This document shows positions 57,001 to 64,000 of a DNA stretch of 64,000 bases, one piece after another. Below the pieces are notes generated by a model that saw only the letters and a list, made by a program, of their open reading frames with translations, searched no databases and was not told where the DNA came from. The number at the start of each line of letters is the position of its first letter. Within the stretch, counting starts at the first letter, position 1. A program made the translations under genes and the position numbers. Source of the stretch: Diadophis punctatus similis (taxonomy: Eukaryota > Chordata > Lepidosauria > Squamata > Dipsadidae); the NCBI GenBank assembly GCA_023053685.1, contig JALIGW010000001.1:227472934-227536933 (forward strand), written 5' to 3'.

Positions 57001-60000
57001 TAGGAATGCCATAATGACATTCCAACATGGGAGCAATTCATTGGGGTTTCTTTTTTTTCTTTTTTTCAAAATATGTGTTGAATTTTAGTTGAACATAAGG
57101 GTTTATGTATAAATTTGTAAACTGTCCTTCAGAATTAAGTTCTTGGATGCAGGGTATTTAAAAACAAAATAGAAATACAGGTAGTCCTCAATTAGTGACC
57201 ACAGTTGGAACTAGTAACTCTTGCTAAGCACCACGGTTGCTAAGCAAAACATCATGTGACCATGATGGACTCTTGAACTCACTTCCACTGGGGTTAAACA
57301 AATCACCTGCGGTTGTTAAGCATGACATCACATGACAGTGACTTGCAGTCTTGCTTTCTCCATTGACTTTGCTTGTTGCCACACAGTTGCTAACCACACA
57401 AATAGTGATCACATGACTCTGGACACTATTGTGGTCATAAACACGCACCTACAAAGCACTTAGATGTCAATCATGTGATCTCTGGGATGCCGTGATGGCC
57501 ATTAATGCAAATATTAATTAATTAATTAATTAATTAATTAATTAATTAATTAATTAATTAATGCAAAATTTTCAGCGCTGTTGCAGCTTTGAATGGTTGT
57601 TAAATGTGGTCAGTAAGCAAGGCCTACCTGGATAGTTTTAGATGTCACTTGTTCAAAGTGATTGCCTATCTAGCATTAACTCGTAATGTATTTACATAGC
57701 TGTCTTTCATTATTTTGCATTTCCAAGAAATATTCGTAGTGACAAAATGGCTAGATAACTTAAGCAATGGGTTGCATAGAGCAAAAGGCTCCCTTGGCTG
57801 GAACGATGCCTTCAATTACCAGGAAGCTTTCGGTCTGGTGCAGTTTTGCTCTTTGCTGAATAGGAGTTATGCTCTCAGGTTTCTCCATTCTTCGAACTTA
57901 TCTTTTGACGAACTTATCTTTTCTTTGATTTACACTGAGAGCATATGCACCAAGACAAATTCCTTGTGTGTCCAATCACACTTGGCCAATAAAATTCTAT
58001 TCTATTCTATTCTATTCTATTCTATTCTATTCTATTCTATTCTATTCTATTCTATTCTATTCTATTCTATTCTATTCTTGCTGTGTGGTGTGGATCACAG
58101 ATCAGTGGGAGAGTCGCTGCTGGGGAAGAGAGAGAGGGAAGAAGAATGGACTAATATCACCTCCTCCCGTTCTGCCAGTTGACATGTTCTGAGATGATCT
58201 CATGAAGTTAACATAATTTTCCTAAGTTTTCCTAAAACCGCTCAGTCAAAATAATACTCAAATAATCCTATTTAAAAAGCAGGTTTTAATTATTTATTGA
58301 AAATAATTTGGGCAGGGCTTACCATAGTGTAGGTGGTACTGCAAAAAAAATTGTTTGTATGCTCTGAATTCATCGTATTTCTAGCCGAGAACACAAAGCT
58401 GGGGCTCTTGTGTATGATCTTAGGGTTCAGACACATTTGTATAGATAGAGGGGTATTTTAGGTGCTCCGTTATAGATTTTAGGATCACTTGTTAGACAAA
58501 ATGGAGGGTATAAAATTGGATATATATTTCATTTGCCAATTCCAAGCAAATGTTCATTTTGAAAGAAAGAAAAAATCATTCAATCATTCTAAGATTTATT
58601 TCTCTTTTGTTTTTTTCTTCTTTTCCACATATTGCTGTTTTGCAATTCCTTTTCTACTTATTCTACTTCATGAGGAATGGGAGGTGTCTTAGATTGTATC
58701 ATGCTATGTTATAATTTAAAAGCCCATTTTTTTTAAAGAAACTGAATTGTTGCATCTGATACTTACATTGAATTCTTAAACTTGCAACGCAACTCATTTA
58801 ATTCAATGAGATTAAAGAATTGGGGCTTTTTCTTTTTACATTTGGTTGTTTTTAACCATTGTATTTATTTGGGCATATCGTTAAAGCCCAAATGCATGGA
58901 TAAAAAGCAAGACTTCACCTGACATTGAAAAATAAACAGAATAGGTGATAGCTTAACTTCAGGAGTGAAAAAAACAATCGTAAGTCACTTTTTTCAGTGT
59001 TTTTGTAACTTTGAATGGTCACTAAATGAACTGTTGTAAGTCGAGGACTACCTGTACAAAATCTGGAGCAAGGCCCACTTCTGCAACCTCATATAACATA
59101 TTAATCTCAGATTCTTAATTTAAAATTTGAAGATTAGTTGTTACCGAGCACACTGTGTGTTCCTTTAAAACCTGTGTTACATGTTTTGTGGAAAACGCTT
59201 CAAACAGAAGCCTTTTCTGCATTTTCCACCAGCTGCAGTTTGTTTCTTCAAGGACGGCCCTGCGTAACATGCATTGCAGTAGCCTAACCATGAACCTAGT
59301 AGAAAGGGTGTCAAACTGGATTTCTTTGAGGGCCGGATCAGCATTGTAATTCTCCGTGGGCTGGCCGGTGGGGGAAACGGAACGGACGCCTCCTGTAGCA
59401 TTATGCCAGTCAAAACAGGGCGAGGGGCTGCATGCAGCCCCCCGAGCCCCATTTTTGGCATGGACAGCCTCCTGCAGCACTCTGCCAGCCAAAACAGGGC
59501 ATGGGGGGGGCGTGCGCAGCTCCCCATGCCCCGCTTTGGCTGCCAGAGACACCGTGCGCGCCCCCCCCGCCCCATTTTGACTGCCAGAGGCACCGCGGGC
59601 TGGTCCTTTGCTATTTCCAGGCCGGCCCTGCGGGCCAGATTTAAACACCCCACAGGCCAAATCCAACCCGCAAGCCTTGAGTTTGACACCCCTGTAGTAG
59701 AAGATAGACTACTTTGACTAGAAAAGATTTCCCCTCAATGGGCTAATTGCTCAAATGCATTCCAGGTAACTGAGGCCAATTGGGTGCTAATGAGAGAGAA
59801 GAGAACACAGGCCTGCTCTGCACTTGGCCCTTCCGGATCAGTACCACATAAACACATGTTGCCCATCTCCAACCCTTTCAGGATTTTCATTTTCTTGGTC
59901 TTCCACCAGTCCGTAGCTAACTTGCATAGACTTATGGGATACAATATTGCAGTTTTTCCAACGCTTTCCTTTCTGCAGTCTCTAGAGAAAGAACTGTACC

Positions 60001-63000
60001 TGACCTTTTGTTTCCTTATCGTAATTGTTTTATTTCATTTTTTGTGCTGCCTTTTTTTTAGAAAGAACGCAGCAGTTCTTTAAAATAAGTATTGCCTGTG
60101 TAAAACCATATCATTGTGCTGAGTTCATGAACTATACTTCTGAACTTCTAAGGAAAGCTAATGTACTAAGTTGATGCAATTGCCGTACTTCTGTGCAATA
60201 CAAAAACTCTCTGATTTATAGGAGGGGTGTTCCTGCCTTGATACCTGAGCCAGAAGTTGAACCAGCCCCTGTGCCCGACTTGTTGGGGAGCATCCTGACT
60301 GGACAGAGCCTCCTTATGATGAGTGGTTCTGATGTTGTTATTAATAGAGATGGATCCTTAACAGCAAAGAAAACTGGTGAGATCTAAAGCTTCTAACAGC
60401 CTTGTTTTTATTTTAGTTTTATTATCTAGTTTTATTTTATTTTATTTTATCCTATTTATTTTGATTCATATAGCCACCGATTTCAAAAATGTGGCTCTAG
60501 GTCAGGGGTGTCAAACTCGCGGGCCGGATGCGTCACGTGCTGGCCACGCCCACGCCCATTTTAGCGAAGGGGGGAAAAGTTGCAATACGTCACAGGACGA
60601 CAACATTTCATCACGAGTTTGACACCCCTGCTCTTAAGTGGTTAACAAAATGTACATAGCAGCCAAGGGAAAAACAAAATCACACAATCCAAACAACCAG
60701 AAAACGGGCTATATCATGCGCGCACATACACACACAATTGTACCCGGAAGTATATTGGTAGCCAACGCAGCTCTTGGAGCAGAGGTGTCATATGTCACAT
60801 TCTGTACCAGCCAAAGCTTCTGATGACTCTTTAAGGGCAGTCCATGTACAGTGTTTTACTGTAGTCATATCAAGAGGTTACTAGGGCATGAGTGACTGAA
60901 CAGAGTCTCCCGGTCCAGGAAAGGGTACAACAGACATTCGACCAGACAGAGGTGGGTTTCAGCAGGTTCTGATCAGTTCTGGAGAACCGGTAGCGAAAAT
61001 TTTGAGTAGTACGGAGAACCGGTAAATACCACCCCTGATTGCCCCCCCCCCCCCCCATCTATTATCTGCCTCCCGAGTCCCAGCTGATCGGGAGGAAATA
61101 GGGATTTTGCAGTAACCTTCCTCTCGAGTGGGGAGGGAATGGAGATTTTACAGTATCCTTCCCCTGCCACGCCCACCAAGCCACGCCCACCAAGCCACGC
61201 CCACATAACCAGTAGTAAAAAAAAACTTAAATCCCACCACTGGACCAGGAGCTCCTGAAGCAAGAGCTTTGAGTCTAGAAAGAACTCCAAGTTGCACAGT
61301 GGTTTTGTCTGAAGTAGCACCATCCTGTTCAAAACCAAAACTGAAATGTGCTCGGAGCCAGGGGGTGGTGGAGGTGTTGAAATACCCAGAGCCATTTGGT
61401 CCCACTAGGACTGAGTATTGTCAATACAAAGCATAGGCGGACTGGGTGTTTTGGGGTTTTTTGTTTTTTGTTTTTTTGCTTAGAAGAATATTCTAATTTT
61501 TGTAGTATTTGGTCAAAGACGAAGATAATTGCTACATTTACATTCTGCTAAGATTAAAATCTTGGGTTGGAAGCAATTAGAGAATGTTTATGCTTATTTG
61601 TTTCAAAAGAAGAACTCAAGATATCTAGATTTTATAAAAGGAGACAACTTACTTTTAAATCTGGAAGCAATACAAATAGATGTTTTGAATTACAGTGAAA
61701 TTGTTTTCAAATAGCTTCTCATATAAGAGGGGTTTTCTAAAATTAAGGTTAATTTTAGAAAAAGAGCATTGATTTGAGCATGAGCAGATCACCTATTGCT
61801 GTGTTAAAAGCCACTAAGATTGAATGTTGCATTTCAATATGTGGTAATTAAGTTTGATTATATCATGAGCAATTGCCAAGAGAAGTATTTGAGAAATCAT
61901 TTCCCATTAATCAAAAATAATGCAATATGTTCCTCTTTGTCACAGATTGCATATTTTACAAGAAGAGAGATTATTTTTAATTTGAAATTTTCATACATTG
62001 TTTAATACTTTATGTACAGGTGACTTCTCTAAGTAGTCCATACTTTTTCCTTTTTTATTAATTATATTCTGTTTTTAATTTTTCTTTGTAGTTCTTGGGG
62101 GTTTTGTAGCCGGCCAGAATTTTTATATTTTCATCTAATATAAAAATACTTGCAATAAAATAATTTTCTAAAAACATTTCAGTGGTAGCTCATTTCATAA
62201 GGATAACAGCTGCTCAAAATGATTTTCTTTCATTTTAACATTGTAATGTTTTTTGTATTAATATGAGCACATGATTGAAAACTCATTTTTCTCTTAATTG
62301 TTTTCAGTCCCATTACTGCGTGGCAGTTCACAAGCAGACGAAGCTTTGGAGGACAATTCCCAATCAAGGACACCAATTTTGGAGACCTTAATTACGAACT
62401 CTGGCACTGATTCTTCCAACTCTCCAACTCCTATCTCAAAGCCTTGCTCGTCATCGCCATTGTCACTAAGCGTAACAAACAGAACAGTGACTCTTCCACA
62501 TGCTACAGTTGGAAGGGCGCCAATTCGATTTGATTACTCCATGACTCCAAGATCTGTTCAGACTCATAATTTAACCAATCTAAATAGAATCGGGAGCAAA
62601 GTAGGTGACTCATTCAAATTTAATGGAGGCTCTAAACTACCCTTGGGCCCTCTTTCTGCACCTCCTAAACTAAACAACAACTCCAGTTCCATTTCAAAAG
62701 CAATTTATGGTAAACAGCCTTTGAAATCTCCTCCTAAAAGACCTGATATCTCTGAACTTCCAAGAATACCAAAGATTAAGAAGGAAGCAAACCCTGGACC
62801 CCTGGGACTACAACCTGCCACTGACCAAAATAATAACATTCCCAGCTCCTGTATAACACAGTTGACTGGCAAAGGAAACACAAGCCAGCCAATCAAAAGC
62901 AACAGAATGGAAACCAGCAAGCCGCAAGCTACTCAGCAACAAACACATTCAACCGGGGTCACTTCTGCAAGTGCTGCTGCTCACGGCAGTTCCTCGTTTT

Positions 63001-64000
63001 CTTCAGCAAGAGGGAGGGTTGGAAGTTCCTCCTTTGAGAGCTTCAAAATCAACATCCCTGGAAACATGGCTCATTCTCACAGACTGTCTAATCCCGGGTT
63101 TTGCAATACGTTTCGACCGGTGGACAATAAAGTGCAACAGAAAGAGAATCCTTCACCCCTTTTTTCACTGAAAAAAGCAAAACCCGTCAAAAGTGAAATA
63201 TATGATCCTTTTGATCCCACAGGCTCTGACTCAAGCTCGACACACAGTAGCCCTGAAAGGCTACCCCTCACTAATATTACCAGAACAATATCCATTGGAA
63301 GTTCAAAAGTTCAGACCTTCCAAACCGTGCGCCGCATTACTCCCTACCCGCTGGAAAATATCTTTGAATCTGAGGTTGATTCTTTGGAGGCACCTTCAAG
63401 TTATGCAGAATCTCATGATGATATGGTAATAAATGAGAGATTTGTGGAACAGGTTTCTGATGCAGAACAAGATAAAGTTGATGATGAAGACTCAGGTTCA
63501 CCCTGTAGCTCCTCAGCTATTAGGCAAGTTACTGATGCAGAGCAGATAAATGATGATGATAAAGATAGCCCTGGGGTAGATTTTGAAGATGATTGGGATA
63601 CAGTTAGGGTAACAAGGGAATTAGTTAGCCCCGCAATAGAAAAACAGCAGCGAAACGTTAAAAGTGAGCAAGCAAGAAAGCGGTCTTTTTCGAGATCCCC
63701 ATCAAATTCCAGTTCTCAGAGTCAGAGAGAAGTTAAAATTAAAAAGATAGACATGAAAGAAGGCAAACCTACTAAATCAAGATCTAGATCAAGGACACAT
63801 TCAAGGGACAGAAGTTCCAGATCAGCGTCCCACTCAGTTGAAAAGAAATATAGCAAAAGCCACGGAGTTAAAGCAAAAACCCGTCGGTCATCTAGTGATT
63901 GTTCCAGTAGCCACGAGCGATCGAAAAAAAAGAAAGCAAAAAGTAAAACTAGAGACAAAAAACCAAGTGTCTGGCCCAAAGAGCATAAGAGATCTCGGTC
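39062..64000 (+). CDS. PHRF1: PHRF1, spliced gene (exons 2-14), 3' end outside window
   Basis: PHD and RING finger domain-containing protein 1, a nuclear factor. It is reported to act as an E3 ubiquitin ligase (for example on TGIF in TGF-beta signalling), to bind H3K36-methylated chromatin, and to contact the RNA polymerase II C-terminal domain through a C-terminal SRI domain. Thirteen coding exons join with matching phases from the ATG at 39086. They give about 1,107 residues before the window ends; the human protein is about 1,650. Domain order: acidic stretch (about 31-108), RING (111-151), PHD C4HC3 (191-235), conserved SEEE-to-TVNRNR segment (about 248-300), basic linker (about 345-388), a PHRF1-specific conserved block (about 388-545), a long Ser/Pro-rich region, and an RS-rich tail from about 990. 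The SRI domain must lie beyond 64000. No frameshift or premature stop was seen. One splice donor is GC. Confidence 0.95.
39086..39176 (+). CDS. PHRF1: PHRF1 exon 2, coding start
   Basis: Acceptor TTTATGCTTGTAG at 39061, exon from 39062, ATG at 39086, donor GCAG|GTAAAT at 39177. It encodes [18 protein letters not shown] and onward, aligned with the human MDDDS-DEL start, which fixes the ATG. A five-codon upstream frame (ATG at 39076, stop at 39091-39093) overlaps the start out of frame. Ends in phase 1. Confidence 0.9.
39177..40782. other. PHRF1 intron 2, first part: nothing recognised
   Basis: No repeat or alternative exon assigned; the short frames at 39181-39411 and 39464-39655 show no family. 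Confidence 0.4.
40783..40985 (-). mobile_element. MIR/CORE-like SINE, minus copy
   Basis: ATTCAGTCATGTCTAATTTTC, then GTTTGCCATTGCTTCC, AGGGTCACCCAGTTGGC and GCCTTAACCATTACACCAA, the same layout as the other minus copies. Confidence 0.65.
40990..42070 (+). pseudogene. Degenerate LINE reverse transcriptase fragment
   Basis: Pieces of a reverse transcriptase are readable on the plus strand across several frames: [17 protein letters not shown] near 41080, [12 protein letters not shown] near 41230 (first catalytic motif region), [10 protein letters not shown] near 41420, ILLYAYAAA near 41550 (the YADD site mutated) and [20 protein letters not shown] near 41600. The order and wording resemble an R4-like LINE of reptiles. 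The catalytic Asp pair is lost and the frame is broken, so it is dead. It sits in PHRF1 intron 2. Confidence 0.65.
42112..42225 (+). CDS. PHRF1: PHRF1 exon 3, acidic region
   Basis: Acceptor TTTTCAAAAG, donor AGAAG|GTGATT. It encodes [20 protein letters not shown] and continues almost wholly Asp, Glu, Ser and Gly (residues 31-69). Acidic tracts in this position are conserved in PHRF1. 114 bases, phase 1 to phase 1, so it could be skipped without a frameshift. Confidence 0.92.
42470..42498. repeat. (CA)n microsatellite
   Basis: About a dozen CA units interrupted at the left end, in PHRF1 intron 3. Confidence 0.88.
42850..43073 (+). CDS. PHRF1: PHRF1 exon 4, most of the RING finger
   Basis: Acceptor CTTCTTAAG, donor TCTAAA|GTAAGA. 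After an acidic stretch it carries [19 protein letters not shown] followed by AHYFCLDC and IVEWSK: six of the eight zinc ligands of the RING, near residues 111-137. The wording is nearly invariant in PHRF1 orthologues. Ends in phase 0. Confidence 0.96.
43595..43678 (+). CDS. PHRF1: PHRF1 exon 5, end of RING
   Basis: Acceptor TTTTTTTTACAG, donor [21 protein letters not shown] supplies the last RING pair as Cys148 and, by position, Asp151 rather than a cysteine, as in the PHRF1 family. 28 codons, phase 0 on both sides. Confidence 0.95.
43679..44752. other. PHRF1 intron 5: nothing recognised
   Basis: AT-rich, no dispersed repeat assigned. The neighbouring introns 4 (43074-43594), 6 (44875-45651) and 7 (45753-46128) are likewise plain. 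Confidence 0.45.
44753..44874 (+). CDS. PHRF1: PHRF1 exon 6, first half of PHD
   Basis: Acceptor GTTTTCTTTAG, donor GCAGG|GTAAAG. It encodes [20 protein letters not shown], the first four PHD cysteines (from residue 191), and ends within the glycine codon of the following DAGYH. Confidence 0.96.
45652..45752 (+). CDS. PHRF1: PHRF1 exon 7, second half of PHD, GC donor
   Basis: Acceptor [31 protein letters not shown] and PPC provide the His and the last three PHD cysteines (to residue 235). The only donor that keeps the frame into exon 8 is GCTG|GCAAGT with GC at 45753-45754: the leftover G joins AA to make Glu. The nearby GT at 45757 gives an immediate frameshift and a stop. Confidence 0.9.
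46129..46301 (+). CDS. PHRF1: PHRF1 exon 8
   Basis: Acceptor TTTTTTAAAG, donor ATTCAG|GTACAA. It encodes the conserved segment [20 protein letters not shown] and then [21 protein letters not shown] second acceptor six bases downstream (AAACAG) would also keep frame, so a two-codon alternative splice is possible. Confidence 0.92.
46707..47096. mobile_element. Tigger-like TIR element, 390 bp, TA-flanked
   Basis: Best-preserved copy here: ends CAGGTAGTCCTCGAGTTACAA and TTGTAAGTTGAGGACTACCTG with TA on each side (46705-46706 and 47097-47098). The interior is non-coding (GTTAAGTGAATC, GATCACATGACC, GTCATTAAGTGTGAAAAATG). TA duplication and end style suggest pogo/Tigger; the autonomous parent is not in the window. 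In PHRF1 intron 8. Confidence 0.8.
47097..48032. other. PHRF1 intron 8 remainder
   Basis: At about 47215-47500 there are faint echoes of the Tigger-like interior (ATTGTGCCTCATTTTGC, GTTGTTAAATAAATCACTGC, GTGATCACATTATAACTTTG), suggesting an older, eroded copy. Nothing else recognised. Confidence 0.45.
48033..48162 (+). CDS. PHRF1: PHRF1 exon 9
   Basis: Acceptor TTGATTTTAG, donor AGGAG|GTAATT. It encodes [20 protein letters not shown] and PLTPR, matching the conserved PHRF1 helix, then a basic stretch RKKRKGG. Phase 0 to phase 1. Confidence 0.94.
48163..49524. other. PHRF1 intron 9: nothing recognised
   Basis: 1.36 kb with a C run at about 48321-48333 but no assigned repeat. Confidence 0.4.
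49525..49649 (+). CDS. PHRF1: PHRF1 exon 10, basic linker
   Basis: Acceptor GCTTAATTCAG, donor ACCCAG|GTATTC. The frame [15 protein letters not shown] to [16 protein letters not shown] is Lys/Arg-rich and probably includes a nuclear localisation signal. The alternative frames here (QAGEEKPPV and others) do not join the neighbours. Confidence 0.88.
49791..49978 (+). CDS. PHRF1: PHRF1 exon 11
   Basis: Acceptor TGTCCCATCCAG, donor CAACAG|GTAAGC. It encodes [15 protein letters not shown] and ADIGAAS-type text ([27 protein letters not shown]), conserved in orthologues. Confidence 0.95.
50036..50300 (+). mobile_element. tRNA-derived squamate SINE, uninterrupted copy
   Basis: AGCCGAGGTGGCACAGCGG head, CTGTTCAAATCTCACCGGC, GACCCAGATTGTTGGGGGC, AACCGCTTAGAGAGTGCTTG and GAGGCGGTATATAAAT tail. 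The block ATTGCTTAATGGTGTAA is locally duplicated. It gives the empty-site reference for the palindromic MITE insertion at 17477. A GAAA run follows at 50297-50319. Confidence 0.88.
50503..50720 (-). mobile_element. tRNA-derived squamate SINE, minus copy
   Basis: GAGACTTATATAGCGCTCC, CCTCTCTAAGCGGTTTAC, CCCCCAACAATCTGGGTCC and AAGGATGGAAGGTTGAGTC, ending CCACTGTGCCAGCACGGC. Only 0.2 kb from the plus copy, so inverted SINEs face each other in PHRF1 intron 11. Confidence 0.85.
51527..51566. repeat. (ATC)n microsatellite
   Basis: About twelve ATC units with one interruption, followed by an AAC/AAT-rich stretch. Confidence 0.9.
51633..51668. repeat. Perfect 15-bp inverted repeat at the satellite edge
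   Basis: GAAGGCAGCTCTACT (51633-51647) and its exact complement (51654-51668) around TAGAAT. It ends three bases before the first satellite unit. Confidence 0.85.
51671..52847. repeat. 163-bp satellite array with telomere-like motif
   Basis: Seven full units start at 51671, 51834, 51997, 52160, 52323, 52486 and 52649, and a partial eighth at 52812; every spacing is exactly 163 bases. Each unit opens GGATAC(C/T)TAACCCTAACC, then TTTTCCCATGTATTTTGCC, GCAGGATCGAAAAGTATGC and GATGTCCATTTT. Units 4 and 6 share private variants (TGGTATTTTCCCATGGATT, GGGCTCCGAATCC); units 5 and 7 share others (ACTGATGGGCTATGAATCC), giving a 326-bp higher-order pair. 163 is not a multiple of three, so the long open frames are by-products. 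It lies in PHRF1 intron 11. Confidence 0.95.
53058..53180 (+). CDS. PHRF1: PHRF1 exon 12
   Basis: Acceptor CTCTCTCTTTAG, donor CCCAGG|GTAAGA. It encodes [20 protein letters not shown] and [20 protein letters not shown]. The preceding 3.1-kb intron carries the 163-bp satellite. Confidence 0.94.
53181..53687. other. PHRF1 intron 12, start: nothing recognised
   Basis: Plain intronic sequence. Confidence 0.4.
53688..53885 (+). mobile_element. MIR/CORE-like SINE, plus copy
   Basis: GAGAAAGGAAACCCAGAATCTAG, GCTACAGAAGCTCATTGAGTAAC, TTTGGGCCAGTCATTCTCCC, then a G run and a degenerate tail. Confidence 0.6.
54903..55286. mobile_element. Tigger-like TIR element, degenerate copy
   Basis: Starts GGCAGTCCTCAACTTATAACC and ends GTTGTAAGTCTACGACTACC; interior GTTAAGTGAATC- and GATCACGTGACC-type blocks as at 46707. 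Confidence 0.7.
55290..57177. other. PHRF1 intron 12, middle: no exon seen
   Basis: A 133-codon plus frame at 56104-56505 has no recognisable domain. The block GAAGAGAAAACAGGCCCCTGC with TTAAAAGAGCTGACAACTAA (about 55740-55780) and GGATTTTAAGGAAGAACTTGA may be an old repeat, but I cannot name it. Confidence 0.4.
57178..57630. mobile_element. Tigger-like TIR element expanded by an ATTA run
   Basis: Starts CAGGTAGTCCTCAATTAGTG and ends AAGCAAGGCCTACCTG. Diverged from the 46707 copy, and lengthened by an (ATTA)n run at 57513-57562. Confidence 0.7.
57513..57562. repeat. (ATTA)n microsatellite
   Basis: About twelve ATTA units inside the Tigger-like element. Confidence 0.95.
57915..57993 (+). mobile_element. 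3' end of a CR1-like LINE (snake type)
   Basis: TTTACACTGAGAGCATATGC, CAAGACAAATTCCTTGTG and CACTTGGCCAATAAAATTC run directly into the ATTCT microsatellite. A CR1 LINE 3' tail that seeds this microsatellite is known from advanced snakes, which supports the assignment. The 5' boundary is not visible to me. Confidence 0.65.
57994..58078. repeat. (ATTCT)n microsatellite, about 17 units
   Basis: Uninterrupted pentanucleotide run continuing from the LINE 3' end. Confidence 0.97.
58079..58963. other. PHRF1 intron 12: nothing recognised
   Basis: AT-rich; no repeat assigned. Confidence 0.4.
58964..59056. mobile_element. Solo right end of a Tigger-like element
   Basis: AATCGTAAGTCACTTTTTTC to GTTGTAAGTCGAGGACTACC, matching the right 90 bases of the 46707 element; the left part is missing. 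Confidence 0.75.
59305..59694. mobile_element. hAT element, 390 bp, exact target duplication
   Basis: TAGTAGAA is exact at 59297-59304 and 59695-59702. Ends AGGGTGTCAAACTGG and GAGTTTGACACCCCTG. The interior is GC-rich with tandem-like GCCAGTCAAAACAGGGCG / GCCAGCCAAAACAGGGC blocks. Open frames on both strands (59115-59666 minus and others) arise from this GC-rich interior. Confidence 0.88.
59703..60221. other. PHRF1 intron 12, end: nothing recognised
   Basis: Plain sequence leading to the exon 13 acceptor. Confidence 0.4.
60222..60376 (+). CDS. PHRF1: PHRF1 exon 13
   Basis: Acceptor TCTGATTTATAG, donor AAACTG|GTGAGA. It encodes [20 protein letters not shown] and [14 protein letters not shown], a strongly conserved PHRF1 block. 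It follows a 7.0-kb repeat-filled intron. Confidence 0.95.
60503..60630. mobile_element. hAT MITE, 128 bp
   Basis: Near-perfect 17-bp inverted ends CAGGGGTGTCAAACTCG / CGAGTTTGACACCCCTG. Same family as 59305 and 38974. The flanks share CTCT only, so the duplication is decayed or uncertain. A short TTTTA run precedes it at about 60430-60450. Confidence 0.85.
60947..61242. mobile_element. hAT MITE, second copy of the 7904 family
   Basis: Starts CAGAGGTGGGTTTCAGCAGG and ends AATCCCACCACTG, with flanks GACCAGA and GACCAGG. The interior matches 7904-8205 closely (GAGAACCGGTA blocks, TCCCAGCTGATCGGGAGG) and repeats CCAAGCCACGCCCA. Confidence 0.87.
61243..62307. other. PHRF1 intron 13, right part: nothing recognised
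   Basis: AT-rich up to the exon 14 acceptor. Confidence 0.45.
62308..64000 (+). CDS. PHRF1: PHRF1 exon 14, large exon, runs off the window
   Basis: Acceptor TTAATTGTTTTCAG at 62307. The frame starting TC|CCA TTA stays open for 1,693 bases to the edge. Conserved islands: [54 protein letters not shown] and [12 protein letters not shown]. From about 63650 it turns Ser/Arg- and Lys-rich ([18 protein letters not shown]), the RS-like tail. The rest of the gene, including the expected SRI domain, is to the right. Confidence 0.95.

Noticed and set aside
57968..58192. Plus-strand frame rich in FYSIL repeats
   Set aside because: Translation of the ATTCT microsatellite and the LINE tail.
59115..59717. 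183- and 170-codon minus frames and several plus frames
   Set aside because: They lie mostly in the GC-rich interior of the hAT element 59305-59694.
62971..63429. Plus-strand frames starting at 62971 and 63193
   Set aside because: Out-of-frame shadows of PHRF1 exon 14, which is open throughout in its own frame.
63722..63979. 85-codon minus-strand frame with hydrophobic and Leu/Asp-rich text
   Set aside because: Antisense shadow of the PHRF1 RS-rich coding exon.

Overview
The window is nuclear DNA from a vertebrate and almost certainly a squamate reptile, most likely a snake. It holds spliced host exons separated by long introns. The repeats are squamate-type: a complete Sauria-type SINE, several copies of another tRNA-derived SINE, many hAT MITEs, Tigger-like TA-flanked elements, an L1 fragment, and a CR1-like tail running into an ATTCT microsatellite. 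There are no prokaryotic genes, CRISPR arrays or operons.

Layout. Positions 1-18.9 kb are intergenic and repeat-rich; I see no host coding exon there. At 18.92-19.00 kb the minus strand encodes a full miR-210 hairpin with both arms recognisable. At 20.0-21.3 kb is a CpG island. It fits the promoter and first exon of a miR-210 host transcript on the minus strand: a splice donor at 20014/20015 and a compact set of CCAAT, hypoxia-response-like and octamer motifs. A plus-strand donor at 20857 hints at divergent transcription. Positions 21.3-34 kb are again repeats, including an L1 with target-site duplications at 22.2-24.5 kb. A second CpG-enriched stretch lies at 34.4-34.9 kb.

From 36.0 kb to the right edge lies PHRF1 (PHD and RING finger domains 1) on the plus strand. 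It has an ETS-type palindromic promoter, a noncoding exon 1 and thirteen coding exons (2-14) whose phases all join. Exon 14 is very large and runs off the window. About 1,107 codons are visible: an acidic N terminus, a RING finger, a PHD finger, basic linkers and the start of an RS-rich tail. The C-terminal end lies outside. One intron uses a GC-AG splice pair. PHRF1 is a nuclear ubiquitin ligase and chromatin/RNA polymerase II-associated factor.

The order and orientation (miR-210 host on minus, PHRF1 on plus, divergent) match human 11p15.5, so this is a conserved synteny block. The most unusual structures are a 163-bp satellite array with telomere-like CCCTAA motifs and a two-unit higher-order pattern inside a PHRF1 intron, a perfectly palindromic 140-bp hAT MITE inserted in a SINE, and the GC-AG intron. 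I found no convincing new multi-gene system.
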